NCBI GenBank assembly: GCA_020430865.1
Contig: JAGQIY010000515.1
Location: forward strand, 1-13,254
Reading direction: 5' to 3'
Origin: Myxococcales bacterium
GTDB taxonomy: Bacteria > Myxococcota > Polyangia > Polyangiales > Polyangiaceae
Length of the DNA: 13,254 nucleotides
Part shown: piece after piece, positions 1 through 6,241 of the stretch
Layout: each line of letters starts with the position of its first letter
How positions within the stretch are numbered: position 1 is the first letter of the stretch
Notes under the pieces: model-generated
The model's input: the letters and a program-made list of their open reading frames with translations, nothing else
What the model was told of the DNA's origin: nothing
Databases searched by the model: none
Translations under genes and position numbers: made by a program

Positions 1-8
1 ACGCCGCA

Positions 9-14
9 TAGTAT
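9..14 (+). promoter_or_regulatory. Possible -10 element for the kinase gene
   Basis: TAGTAT, 27 nt before the kinase start, resembles a sigma-70 -10 hexamer in an otherwise GC-rich leader. The matching -35 region would lie outside the window, so this is only a weak call. Confidence 0.2.
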
Positions 15-40
15 AGCCGAGTCCTCTGCGACGCCGGCCC

Positions 41-1930
41 ATGAAGCACTCCACCGACCCGCTGCAAGAGCCCACGGGCTGCCCCGACGAGAACGCCCTC
101 GGCGCGTTCGTGCAGGGCCGGTCGTCGGCGACGGATCGTCGGCACATCGAAGCGCACCTCGAGCAGTGTGCGGATTGCTGCAGCGTCGTGGAGCTGCTGG
201 GCCGAGCCTTCGTGAGCCGCGCACAGCGCGTGGACCGGGGCCCTGACAGCGAGCGCCAGGTCCAGAGCCTCGAGCCCAGCTCGGGTCAACAGCTTGGACG
301 TTACCGCGTGGATCACGGAATCGGCGCCGGAGGCATGGGTCTGGTGTTCTCGGCGTGGGACCCCGCGCTCGAGCGCAGCGTCGCGCTCAAGCTGCTCCGT
401 CCGGAGCTCGCGGCGACCCCCGACGCCCGCGAACGCCTGCTCGCGGAGGCGCGCGCGGTGGCCTCGCTGAAGCACCCGAACGTGGTCCCGGTGTTCGATG
501 TCGGAGAGGCAGACGACCGCGTCTTCATCGCGATGGAGCTGGTCGACGGCGTCACCCTCGATCGCTGGCGCGCGTTGACCAAGCCGAGCCTCGAGCGGCT
601 ACTCGAGGTGTTCCGCCAGGCGGGGCTCGGCCTGGCAGCCGCCCACGCGAGCGGACTGGTGCATCGTGATTTCAAGCCCCAGAACTTGCTCGTGACCACC
701 GACGAGCGCGTGCTGGTCACCGACTTCGGGCTAGCCTTCTCCCAGGCGGACGAGTCCCGAGAGATCGCGGGAACACCAGCCTACATGGCGCCGGAGCAAC
801 GCCTGGGCAGCGCTAGCCCCGCGTCCGACCAGTACAGCTTCGCGCTATGCCTTGCGGAATCGCTGGGCATGCCAGTTCCGCCACCCTCGGGCGTGCCACA
901 GCTACCGGACAGTATACCTGACTGGTTGCGGGCGGTGCTCCGTCGAGCGCTGGCCGACGACCCCATGGAGCGCTACCCGAACCTGGACGCACTCGTCGCG
1001 GAGCTCCAAGGCGGGAGCGGCGTCAACGCCAGCGCACACGTCAGCGCCAACGCCATCCTGCTGCTGGGCTGGTGGCTGCTGCACTCGTTCTGGCTGCTGG
1101 TCATGGTGTGGGCAGGCGCCAGGCTATGGCTCGACCCGTCCTTCATCGAGCCCTCGGAGCAATTCCGTGAAGCGCCCAGCCACGTTTCGCTCCACGAGGA
1201 AACGCCGCGCCAGGGCACGCTCCCGGCGAGCTTCCACGTAGACGTTCCACCGGAACCGAGTCCGCGCCCCGTCCCCGATGACTGGGACGACCAGTTCGAC
1301 GAAGACCCGCTGACGTTCGGCGACGGCGCCATCCTCACCTACGCGGTCTACTGGGCGACGTGGACCCTGCTCGGCGTGCTCTGGGCACCGCTCAACGCGT
1401 TCGGGCTCTGGCGCCGCAGAGCCTGGGCCCGCATCTCCACGCTGCTCTACGCGACCTTCACCGGCTTCTCCGTGCTGGGTCTCCCCTACGCCAGCTACAG
1501 CGTCTACAGCCTGACCCGCCCGGAGGTCGCGCGGCTCTTCTCTCAGGTCCAAGCGACGCCTCAACGCACCGGTTCCGTGGTGAAAGGCCAGGTCCACCTG
1601 ATGATCAACGCGTTGGTGCAGCTCGGCATGTGGCTCGTGCACCTTGGCCTGTTCGCCTTGAGCGTCGAGTTCCTGCGCTTCGGCAACGAGGGCGGCACCC
1701 CGGACACGCCACCGATCATCGTCCTCGGTCTGGTGATCCACGGCCTCGGGATCCTGTGGGCGCCCGTCAACGCCTGGGGCCTCTACAAGCGCACGACGTG
1801 GGCCCGCTGGTCGAGCCTGATCTACGCCAGCTGCGTGCTGTTCACCGGCATCGGCTTGCCCTACGCCGTGTATGCATGGCTCAGCCTGAACTCCGCACCG
1901 GTGAAGGCGCGCCTCGCTCACGCCCGCTGA
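41..1930 (+). CDS. Membrane Ser/Thr protein kinase with N-terminal zinc-finger and duplicated C-terminal membrane module
   Basis: Predicted 629-aa Hanks-type kinase that phosphorylates Ser/Thr on unknown partners. Residues 14-47 resemble an anti-sigma zinc finger (zf-HC2): Cys14, then His39-x3-Cys43-x2-Cys46. The kinase domain spans about 87-324: glycine loop GIGAGGMG (93-100), VALK Lys117, helix-C Glu136, HRD 208-210 with Lys212 and Asn215, DFG 228-230 and APE 250-252, so it should be active. The C-lobe is short: after SDQYSF (262-267) the usual segment of roughly 20-30 residues around helices F-G is missing and a proline-rich stretch leads directly to the final helix. A hydrophobic segment (337-362) and an acidic, proline-rich linker (about 365-428) follow, then five further hydrophobic segments built from a duplicated module. 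The start is ATG 41; no strong ribosome site is seen. The kinase assignment is secure; the role of the membrane part is unknown. Confidence 0.95.
   Translation: MKHSTDPLQEPTGCPDENALGAFVQGRSSATDRRHIEAHLEQCADCCSVVELLGRAFVSRAQRVDRGPDSERQVQSLEPSSGQQLGRYRVDHGIGAGGMGLVFSAWDPALERSVALKLLRPELAATPDARERLLAEARAVASLKHPNVVPVFDVGEADDRVFIAMELVDGVTLDRWRALTKPSLERLLEVFRQAGLGLAAAHASGLVHRDFKPQNLLVTTDERVLVTDFGLAFSQADESREIAGTPAYMAPEQRLGSASPASDQYSFALCLAESLGMPVPPPSGVPQLPDSIPDWLRAVLRRALADDPMERYPNLDALVAELQGGSGVNASAHVSANAILLLGWWLLHSFWLLVMVWAGARLWLDPSFIEPSEQFREAPSHVSLHEETPRQGTLPASFHVDVPPEPSPRPVPDDWDDQFDEDPLTFGDGAILTYAVYWATWTLLGVLWAPLNAFGLWRRRAWARISTLLYATFTGFSVLGLPYASYSVYSLTRPEVARLFSQVQATPQRTGSVVKGQVHLMINALVQLGMWLVHLGLFALSVEFLRFGNEGGTPDTPPIIVLGLVIHGLGILWAPVNAWGLYKRTTWARWSSLIYASCVLFTGIGLPYAVYAWLSLNSAPVKARLAHAR
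1358..1915 (+). repeat. Internal protein duplication in the kinase membrane domain
   Basis: Residues about 440-500 and 565-625 of the kinase align without gaps at a constant offset of 125 residues. Shared landmarks are WAP(L/V)NA(F/W)GL at 448 and 573, WAR at 462 and 587, a Tyr-Ala pair at 470 and 595, and GLPYA at 480 and 605. Each copy covers two hydrophobic segments joined by a basic loop (WRRRAWAR and YKRTTWAR). The copies have diverged, so this is an old duplication and not a recent DNA repeat. Confidence 0.85.
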
Positions 1931-1944
1931 TCGAAGCACGGCGC

Positions 1945-1977
1945 CGCGCGGCGTCTCCAGGCTCGGAGCGCCGCGCG
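1945..1977. terminator. Strong GC hairpin between convergent genes, likely bidirectional terminator
   Basis: The left arm (1945-1958) pairs with the right arm (1965-1977) over 13 base pairs, with a single bulged T at 1954 and a six-base loop AGGCTC. It lies 15 nt after the kinase stop and 30 nt from the lipoprotein stop. No T-run follows on either strand, so it is not a canonical intrinsic terminator, although hairpins without a T-run are common at gene ends in high-GC bacteria. Confidence 0.55.
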
Positions 1978-2006
1978 ACTTGACCGCGTGTAGATGTTCA
2001 ATCGGC

Positions 2007-2564
2007 CTACTTCTTGGCGGCGAACAGCGGATGGAACTTGTCCGTGTCGATGCTCGTCGCCATCTCCAGCTGGGGCGGCGACTTCGCGGAGCCGCTCGCC
2101 AGTCCGCCGTAGAGCAGGTTTCCGCGCAGCGCCACGTTGAGCTTCTTCTCCCCCGACTTGCGCAGATCGGCGCTCAGTTCCACCAGCGCATCCCAGGCGA
2201 GCTTGATCAGCTCCTTGCGGATGTCCCCGGAGTACGTATCCAGGTTCGGCACACGGACGAGCAGCAGCACGTCGCTCGCCGTCTCCTGACAGTAGGTCAT
2301 GAAGTTGCCCTGGGTGGTGGCGGTGTTCTCGTCTTCGCCGCCCTCGAAGTTCTCCTTCTCGTCCGCTTTTATCCGCACGGCAAATTTCTTGGCCAGCGCA
2401 GTGCAGGCAGGCGTGTTGCCGAAGCCGACTTCCCCTTCGAAGACGTTGATCTTCGAGTTCGCCTCCTGAAACTCATTCTCACCTGGCTTGGGGTCGCCCT
2501 TGCAACCCAAGAGCGCGAACACCACGACCAACGACGCGAACACGGACGACAAACGAATATGCAT
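2007..2564 (-). CDS. Small lipoprotein of unknown function
   Basis: A 185-aa protein with a lipoprotein signal: basic n-region MHIR, a hydrophobic core at residues 6-19 and lipobox LLGC with Cys21 as the acylation site. The mature part is acidic near the N-terminus and then mixed alpha/beta in character. It has two further cysteines (54 and 92) that could form a disulphide, and no domain I recognise. The start at 2564 is chosen because AGGAG lies about 7 nt upstream and because the signal peptide begins there; upstream in-frame codons would bury the signal behind 46 residues. The next gene upstream on this strand is 213 nt away, so it probably has its own promoter. Export is well supported; function is unknown. 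Confidence 0.88.
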   Translation of the reverse strand: MHIRLSSVFASLVVVFALLGCKGDPKPGENEFQEANSKINVFEGEVGFGNTPACTALAKKFAVRIKADEKENFEGGEDENTATTQGNFMTYCQETASDVLLLVRVPNLDTYSGDIRKELIKLAWDALVELSADLRKSGEKKLNVALRGNLLYGGLASGSAKSPPQLEMATSIDTDKFHPLFAAKK

Positions 2565-2737
2565 GACTCTCTCCTGTGATCCTTCGGCGAAAATTGCCTT
2601 CACACCGAAGACCCAGGAGGCAGCCTCGGGTCGCGATCTTTCTTGCTCCGCGGGCGCCGAATTCCCGCGACCGCGTGCGAACGCGGAGAACGCTGGCCTC
2701 ACGTACGCGGAGTGTTTTTCTTCCCCACGGCGTCGAG

Positions 2738-2751
2738 TTTTTTTGGGGGGG
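2738..2751. repeat. T7G7 homopolymer tract in the region upstream of the lipoprotein gene
   Basis: Seven T followed directly by seven G lie 174 nt upstream of the lipoprotein start, between it and the end of the LOG-like gene. The G-run continues into a GGGGGTGAGG element. Such runs can change length by slipped-strand replication. The remainder of the 2565-2777 gap holds the ribosome site and a short dyad (CTTCGG at 2582-2587, CCGAAG at 2605-2610); no clear promoter is visible. Confidence 0.6.
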
Positions 2752-2777
2752 TGAGGCGCGCCGAACGGCGCCGAGAC

Positions 2778-3284
2778 TCAGCCCAAGACCCGCGCCAGGT
2801 GCCTCATCACGGCTTCCACGTCCCCCGCAGCCAGGATCTCCTCACGCTGCCGCTCGTCGATACGTGTTCCCGCCAGGCGCTGGCTCCAACCGGCGATCTC
2901 CAGAGCGATGATCGGCTTGCCTAGCTGCCATGCCATGGCCACCTCGTTCAAGGTGCCGGCTCCACCGGCGACCGCGACGACGGCGTCGGCGGTGTTGACC
3001 ACCAGCGTGTTCCGCGCGTAGCCGAGGCCCGACGGGATCACGATATCGACGTAGGCGTTGGCCCGCGAGGCCTCGCCACTGGGGATGATGCCCAGCACGC
3101 TGCCCTCGGTGTACAGCTCGGAGTCATGGGCGCCAAGGCTCGCCGCCTCCATCACGCCGGTCATGCCACCGGTTACCACGCGGTAACCCTGATCCACCAG
3201 CGCACGGCCCAGCTCCCGAGCCAGACCGCAAGCTTCCTCGGTGGCCGCGCTGTTGCCCACCACCGCAACCACCTTGCGACGCAT
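2778..3284 (-). CDS. LOG/TIGR00725-like Rossmann-fold protein
   Basis: A 168-aa protein of the SLOG/LOG superfamily, closest by eye to the TIGR00725 branch (annotated variously as lysine decarboxylase-like or molybdenum cofactor carrier-like). Visible marks are the N-terminal strand VVAVVGNSAA (residues 5-14), the GGMTGVME turn (39-46), an Arg-Asn pair (91-92) after a Gly-rich strand, and AGGAGTLNE (106-114). This last motif is the counterpart of PGGxGTxxE in cytokinin-activating LOG enzymes, with Pro replaced by Ala. LOG proteins hydrolyse nucleoside 5'-monophosphates, but TIGR00725 members lack an established activity, so I do not assign one. The length fits the family. The start is ATG 3284 with no clear ribosome site. 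It is divergent from the MAPEG gene. Confidence 0.88.
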   Translation of the reverse strand: MRRKVVAVVGNSAATEEACGLARELGRALVDQGYRVVTGGMTGVMEAASLGAHDSELYTEGSVLGIIPSGEASRANAYVDIVIPSGLGYARNTLVVNTADAVVAVAGGAGTLNEVAMAWQLGKPIIALEIAGWSQRLAGTRIDERQREEILAAGDVEAVMRHLARVLG

Positions 3285-3321
3285 TCAGGTCTTGTAACAC
3301 GAGGACGTCTGCCTCAGATAT

Positions 3322-3348
3322 GCCTCCGGCATTCGGAGCTTGGGAGGC
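3322..3348 (+). promoter_or_regulatory. Alternative hairpins that could mask the MAPEG gene ribosome-binding site
   Basis: GCCTCC (3322-3327) is complementary to GGAGGC (3343-3348), which contains the likely Shine-Dalgarno of the GTG start at 3352. A competing smaller hairpin, CTCCG (3324-3328) with CGGAG (3334-3338), would use the same upstream strand and free the ribosome site. The pairings are seen directly; a regulatory role is inference, and the transcript start is unknown. Confidence 0.3.
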
Positions 3349-3351
3349 CTG

Positions 3352-3780
3352 GTGAAAGACGCATGGATATTGGCGCCGCTACTCGTGCAGGTGCTGCTGA
3401 CGATCGTGATGTACATCCGCCTGGTCGGCGCCAAGAAGCGAGCGGTCGCTGCCGGTGAGGTCGACGAAGCGCGGCGCGCGCTGCACGATGACGCCTGGCC
3501 CGACTACGTCCTCCAGATCAACAACAACATCCGGAACCAGTTCGAGGTCCCGGTGCTTTTCTACGTGGTCAGCTTCGGGCTGCTCGCTCTCCAGAAGGCT
3601 GACATCGCCGCCCAGGCGCTCGCCTGGCTGTTCGTGCTGAGCCGCATCGCCCACGCGGTCGTCCACACCGGGTCGAATTTCGTACCCCTGCGCCGCCGCA
3701 TCTTCACTGCGGGTGTGCTGCTGGTGCTCGCGATGACGCTCCTGTGCGGGATAAGGCTGGCGCTCAGTATGCTTCCATAG
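3352..3780 (+). CDS. MAPEG-family integral membrane protein
   Basis: A 142-aa protein with four hydrophobic segments (about residues 5-25, 66-83, 86-105 and 116-137), as expected for the MAPEG family, which includes membrane glutathione transferases and eicosanoid-metabolising enzymes in eukaryotes and many uncharacterised bacterial members. Family-like marks are NNNIRNQFEVPVLFY at 57-71 (Asn/Arg-rich loop entering the second helix) and Arg98, His101, His105, Gly107 and Asn109 at the end of the third helix. The start is GTG 3352, with GGGAGG (3342-3347) four bases upstream; TTG at 3340 is the alternative but would bury that site. The gene ends 9 nt before the oppositely oriented ferredoxin stop. 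The substrate is unknown. Confidence 0.87.
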   Translation: MKDAWILAPLLVQVLLTIVMYIRLVGAKKRAVAAGEVDEARRALHDDAWPDYVLQINNNIRNQFEVPVLFYVVSFGLLALQKADIAAQALAWLFVLSRIAHAVVHTGSNFVPLRRRIFTAGVLLVLAMTLLCGIRLALSMLP

Positions 3781-3789
3781 GGTTCGTGG

Positions 3790-4107
3790 CTACGGCCCAA
3801 TCGGCTTGAGGCGGATCAGCCCGGGGCCGGGCTTCACTCGCGCCTGGCAGGCAAGCCGCGAGTCGTCGGGACCATCGAGCAGCTCCAGCAGCTCGCGCTC
3901 GTCGTCGCTGGGCGCCTCCAGGAACTCCATGCCCTCGAGCACCACGACCTGACACGTGCCGCAGCTCGCGGAGCGACAAGAGAACGGGATCGGGGCGAGC
4001 ACCTGGTCGCAGAGGTCGACCAGATCGCCTCCTTCGGGAGCGTCCACCTGTTTGTCGCGGGCCATTCCGACGCCCTGAAACTCCACCTTCGGCACGCTGA
4101 CTCGCAT
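3790..4107 (-). CDS. Plant-type [2Fe-2S] ferredoxin
   Basis: A small soluble electron carrier of 105 aa from the ATG at 4107. The cluster ligands follow the plant-type pattern Cys-x4-Cys-x2-Cys-x34-Cys, with the first three in CRSASCGTC and the last in RLACQ. This differs from the adrenodoxin/Isc pattern, which has five residues between the first two cysteines. The N-terminal strand (VPKVEFQG) and the acidic region between the third and fourth ligands (SDDERELLELLDGPDD) fit the fold. A TTG at 4131, with GAGAGGG three bases upstream, would add eight residues; the start is therefore uncertain. No reductase or oxygenase partner is adjacent, so the redox partner is unknown. Convergent with the MAPEG gene and divergent from the barrel protein gene. 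Confidence 0.9.
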   Translation of the reverse strand: MRVSVPKVEFQGVGMARDKQVDAPEGGDLVDLCDQVLAPIPFSCRSASCGTCQVVVLEGMEFLEAPSDDERELLELLDGPDDSRLACQARVKPGPGLIRLKPIGP

Positions 4108-4163
4108 ACGGCCCGCGAACGGGGAATTCAATCGCCCTCTCAGCCGATCTTCTTTGTTGCCGC

Positions 4164-4241
4164 GGGCGGCCTCGTCGGTCCGCCCTCGTAATACCGGAGT
4201 ATTCCTGAGGCCCTACCCGACTCAGCAAGGCGCGGCTGAGT
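4164..4241. promoter_or_regulatory. Three consecutive inverted repeats in the ferredoxin/barrel-protein divergent region
   Basis: Three separate perfect dyads lie in one 78-nt stretch: GGGCGG/CCGCCC (4164-4169 and 4180-4185), AATAC/GTATT (4190-4194 and 4199-4203) and ACTCAGC/GCTGAGT (4220-4226 and 4235-4241). The region separates two divergent genes, so operators or 5' leader hairpins are plausible. They share no common half-site, which argues against one regulator binding all three. I could not match any to a known operator family. Confidence 0.4.
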
Positions 4242-4284
4242 AGAAACCCCGCAACCGACACCTGGAGTGGGCGATTGGACGCCC

Positions 4285-5211
4285 ATGACACACACGCACA
4301 CTCTCCACCCACGCCGCGCCCTTCGCAGTTCCACGCTCGGGATCGTCGTGCTGCTCCAGGGCGTTTGCCTCGCTTCGCCGAGCGCAGCCGCTCAGAACGC
4401 TGCTCCAGGAGCCGATTCATCCCCCGCGGTCACCCATCCGGCGTCTGCACCTGCTCCTGCTCCCGAGGTCTCCGCGCTCGGCACGCAAGCGCCACACGAT
4501 GAGCGAGCCCCCATTTCGACTCCACACGGAAGCGCTCGTCCGGAACCGCAAGCTTCAGCGGGAACGGACGCGGCGGGCGTCCGGGATCAGGGCGCCCAGG
4601 ATGCCCAGTCGACGCCTCTGGACCGCCGCGGCTTCGTTCCCCTGCTGCGAATCGGCTACAGCGTCGGCGGCGCGGGCGAGATCGAAGACGAGTACGCCGG
4701 TGCGACAGCGAAGACCAGTTACGATCAAGTCGGCGGCTCGCTACTCGAGATCGACTTGCTGGGTCACGTCAGCTACGGGCTGCGCCTCGGCGGCGGGCTG
4801 ATGGTACTTCCGAGCAGCGAGGTGGATATCACAGGGGGCTCCGAGTTCGAGCTCGGCACAGAAGCGGCGGTCGCCTTCATCGCCGAGGGCGTGTTCGACC
4901 TCTCGAGTCAGCTCGCCCTGACCGTACGTGGTTTCGTCGGCGCCAGCGTGCTGAGCGTCGGTGGCGACTACAAGGACTATCGCGACGGACTGTGCGAGGA
5001 CATCGACTGCGGCTGGGACGACCAGCTCAGCGGCGCAACGGCTGGTCTGGGAGTCGGCTTGCTCATTCCCTTGAAGGGCGTCAATCTCCGTGCGGATCTG
5101 ATGACCCAGGGGTACGCCGTATCCGGAACCTTCCTTCGAGCCGGGGGCGAAGCCTGGACGGCCACGATCAGCGGTTCGCGCACGTTGCTGATGGCTGGAG
5201 TCGAACTCTGA
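4285..5211 (+). CDS. Predicted outer-membrane beta-barrel protein with Pro/Ala-rich N-terminal spacer
   Basis: A 308-aa exported protein. A basic n-region (His/Arg to residue 14) and a hydrophobic core (18-30) precede a likely signal peptidase I site after SAAA (33-36). Residues 37-112 are low-complexity, rich in Pro, Ala, Ser and Thr, and look like a disordered spacer in the periplasm. From about 116 to the end, short amphipathic strands alternate with Gly/Asp-rich turns, as in small outer-membrane barrels. An acidic loop carries two close cysteines (237 and 242) that may form a disulphide. I see no OmpA peptidoglycan-binding domain. The start is ATG 4285; GTG 4267 would add six residues and neither has a good ribosome site. 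The stop is 5 nt from the converging HDOD gene. The barrel is inferred from pattern only; function is unknown. Confidence 0.8.
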   Translation: MTHTHTLHPRRALRSSTLGIVVLLQGVCLASPSAAAQNAAPGADSSPAVTHPASAPAPAPEVSALGTQAPHDERAPISTPHGSARPEPQASAGTDAAGVRDQGAQDAQSTPLDRRGFVPLLRIGYSVGGAGEIEDEYAGATAKTSYDQVGGSLLEIDLLGHVSYGLRLGGGLMVLPSSEVDITGGSEFELGTEAAVAFIAEGVFDLSSQLALTVRGFVGASVLSVGGDYKDYRDGLCEDIDCGWDDQLSGATAGLGVGLLIPLKGVNLRADLMTQGYAVSGTFLRAGGEAWTATISGSRTLLMAGVEL

Positions 5212-5216
5212 GTCGC

Positions 5217-6077
5217 TCAGGCGGCCCGCGACTGGAACGTGTCGCTCAGGGCTTGGATCTCGTCCAGGCCCTGAGCCATCGTGTCTTCCACCATCTCCAC
5301 CGTAAGGCCTGCCTCGACGCAGGCCTCTTCGTCCATGCGCCGCTGGAGCTCTCCGATGTCCACGCCAAAACCCAGCGAGTGAGCCAGGATGCTCGCCGCG
5401 TGCACGCAGGTCACGACGCGGCGATCTTCCAGATCCTCCACCGACTGGGGTTCATGGTGGTAGCGCACGATCTCCGCCAGGACCTCCGGCAGCTCCCACT
5501 GCTGGATCACCGCCTCGCCGACCACCGCGTGATCGGTGCCGAGCACGGTCTGCTCAGCCTGAATCATCGATCCCCCCGCGACCAGGTGGGTCAGGATCTC
5601 CTGACGCCCCTGCTCCATGAACTCACTGATCACCAGCTTGCCGCAGTCGTGGAGCAGCCCCGCAGTGAACACATGACCTCGGATCGGCAGATCGAGCCGC
5701 GTCGCGAGGCCATCCGCCAGGATCGCGACCGCCGCCGAGTGCGACCACATTTCTTCCGCACGGATACCATAGCCGTTCAAGGTGGGCGGAAGGACCTGCT
5801 CGAAGGCGCCGGCGACGCTGATGTCGTAGATCCGCTTGAGACCGAGCAGGCTCACCGCGTGGGCCACCGAGCTGACCTGTCTTCGCAGACCAAAAGCGGC
5901 CGAGTTCGCGACGCGCAGAATCGAGGCTGTGAGGCTGGTGTCGACCCGGATCACGCGCTCGAAGTCGTCAGCGCCGGCCATGTCGTCGTTGAGCAGACGG
6001 GTCAACTCCGACACGGCGGCAGGAAAGGCCGGCAGGCGCTTGATGCGCGCCTCGAGGATCTGCTTGGAGATGTGCAT
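5217..6077 (-). CDS. HDOD domain signalling protein
   Basis: A 286-aa cytoplasmic protein made almost entirely of one HDOD domain (about residues 10-210) plus a helical C-terminal tail. Seen directly: the opening LPAFPAAVSELTRLLND, the central RVANSAAFG (55-63), HAVSLLGLKRI (73-83), His113, LLHDCGKLV with His143-Asp144, His183 in DHAVVGEAV, and the His207-His208 pair. HDOD proteins are usually non-catalytic output or scaffold modules in two-component, motility and cyclic-di-GMP signalling. Here several HD metal-ligand positions are retained, but no GYP motif follows, so cyclic-di-GMP hydrolysis is not supported. The start is ATG 6077, with AAGGA about 6 nt upstream; an in-frame ATG at 6140 has no ribosome site. 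There is no receiver domain or linked histidine kinase. Confidence 0.93.
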   Translation of the reverse strand: MHISKQILEARIKRLPAFPAAVSELTRLLNDDMAGADDFERVIRVDTSLTASILRVANSAAFGLRRQVSSVAHAVSLLGLKRIYDISVAGAFEQVLPPTLNGYGIRAEEMWSHSAAVAILADGLATRLDLPIRGHVFTAGLLHDCGKLVISEFMEQGRQEILTHLVAGGSMIQAEQTVLGTDHAVVGEAVIQQWELPEVLAEIVRYHHEPQSVEDLEDRRVVTCVHAASILAHSLGFGVDIGELQRRMDEEACVEAGLTVEMVEDTMAQGLDEIQALSDTFQSRAA

Positions 6078-6241
6078 GGCTGTCCTTCTCGAAGCCTGGA
6101 ACGGACACGAGCTGGTCAGCTTTAGCGGTTTTGGTGTGTCCATCGGCGCAGGTGTGCGCTCCTGGGTCGCGCTCTGGCACGAAACCAAGTGTTTTCGCAT
6201 TCGTGGTGAGCACCGTGACAAATTCGTTAAGGTGACTCGCC

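Noticed and set aside
2007..2702. Longer 231-residue form of the lipoprotein
   Set aside because: It would place 46 basic residues ahead of a classic lipoprotein signal peptide. The ATG at 2564 has AGGAG at good spacing.
2757..2775. Hairpin GCGCC-GTTC-GGCGC after the LOG-like gene as an intrinsic terminator
   Set aside because: On the minus strand the stem is followed by C7A7, not a T-run, and the stem is only about 5-6 bp, so a terminator call is not supported.
4140..4334. Minus-strand 64-codon frame across the ferredoxin/barrel-protein intergenic region
   Set aside because: Antisense to the barrel protein's signal peptide, with no motif or ribosome site; the intergenic dyads explain the region better.
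4992..6125. Plus-strand open frame of 377 codons opposite the HDOD gene
   Set aside because: Overlaps the C-terminal part of the barrel protein and is antisense to HDOD; no recognisable motifs and a composition typical of antisense shadow frames.
6175..6180. TGGCAC resembling a sigma-54 -24 element upstream of the MDR dehydrogenase
   Set aside because: The required TTGC-type -12 element is absent at the correct spacing (CAAG is there instead), and no enhancer-binding regulator is nearby.
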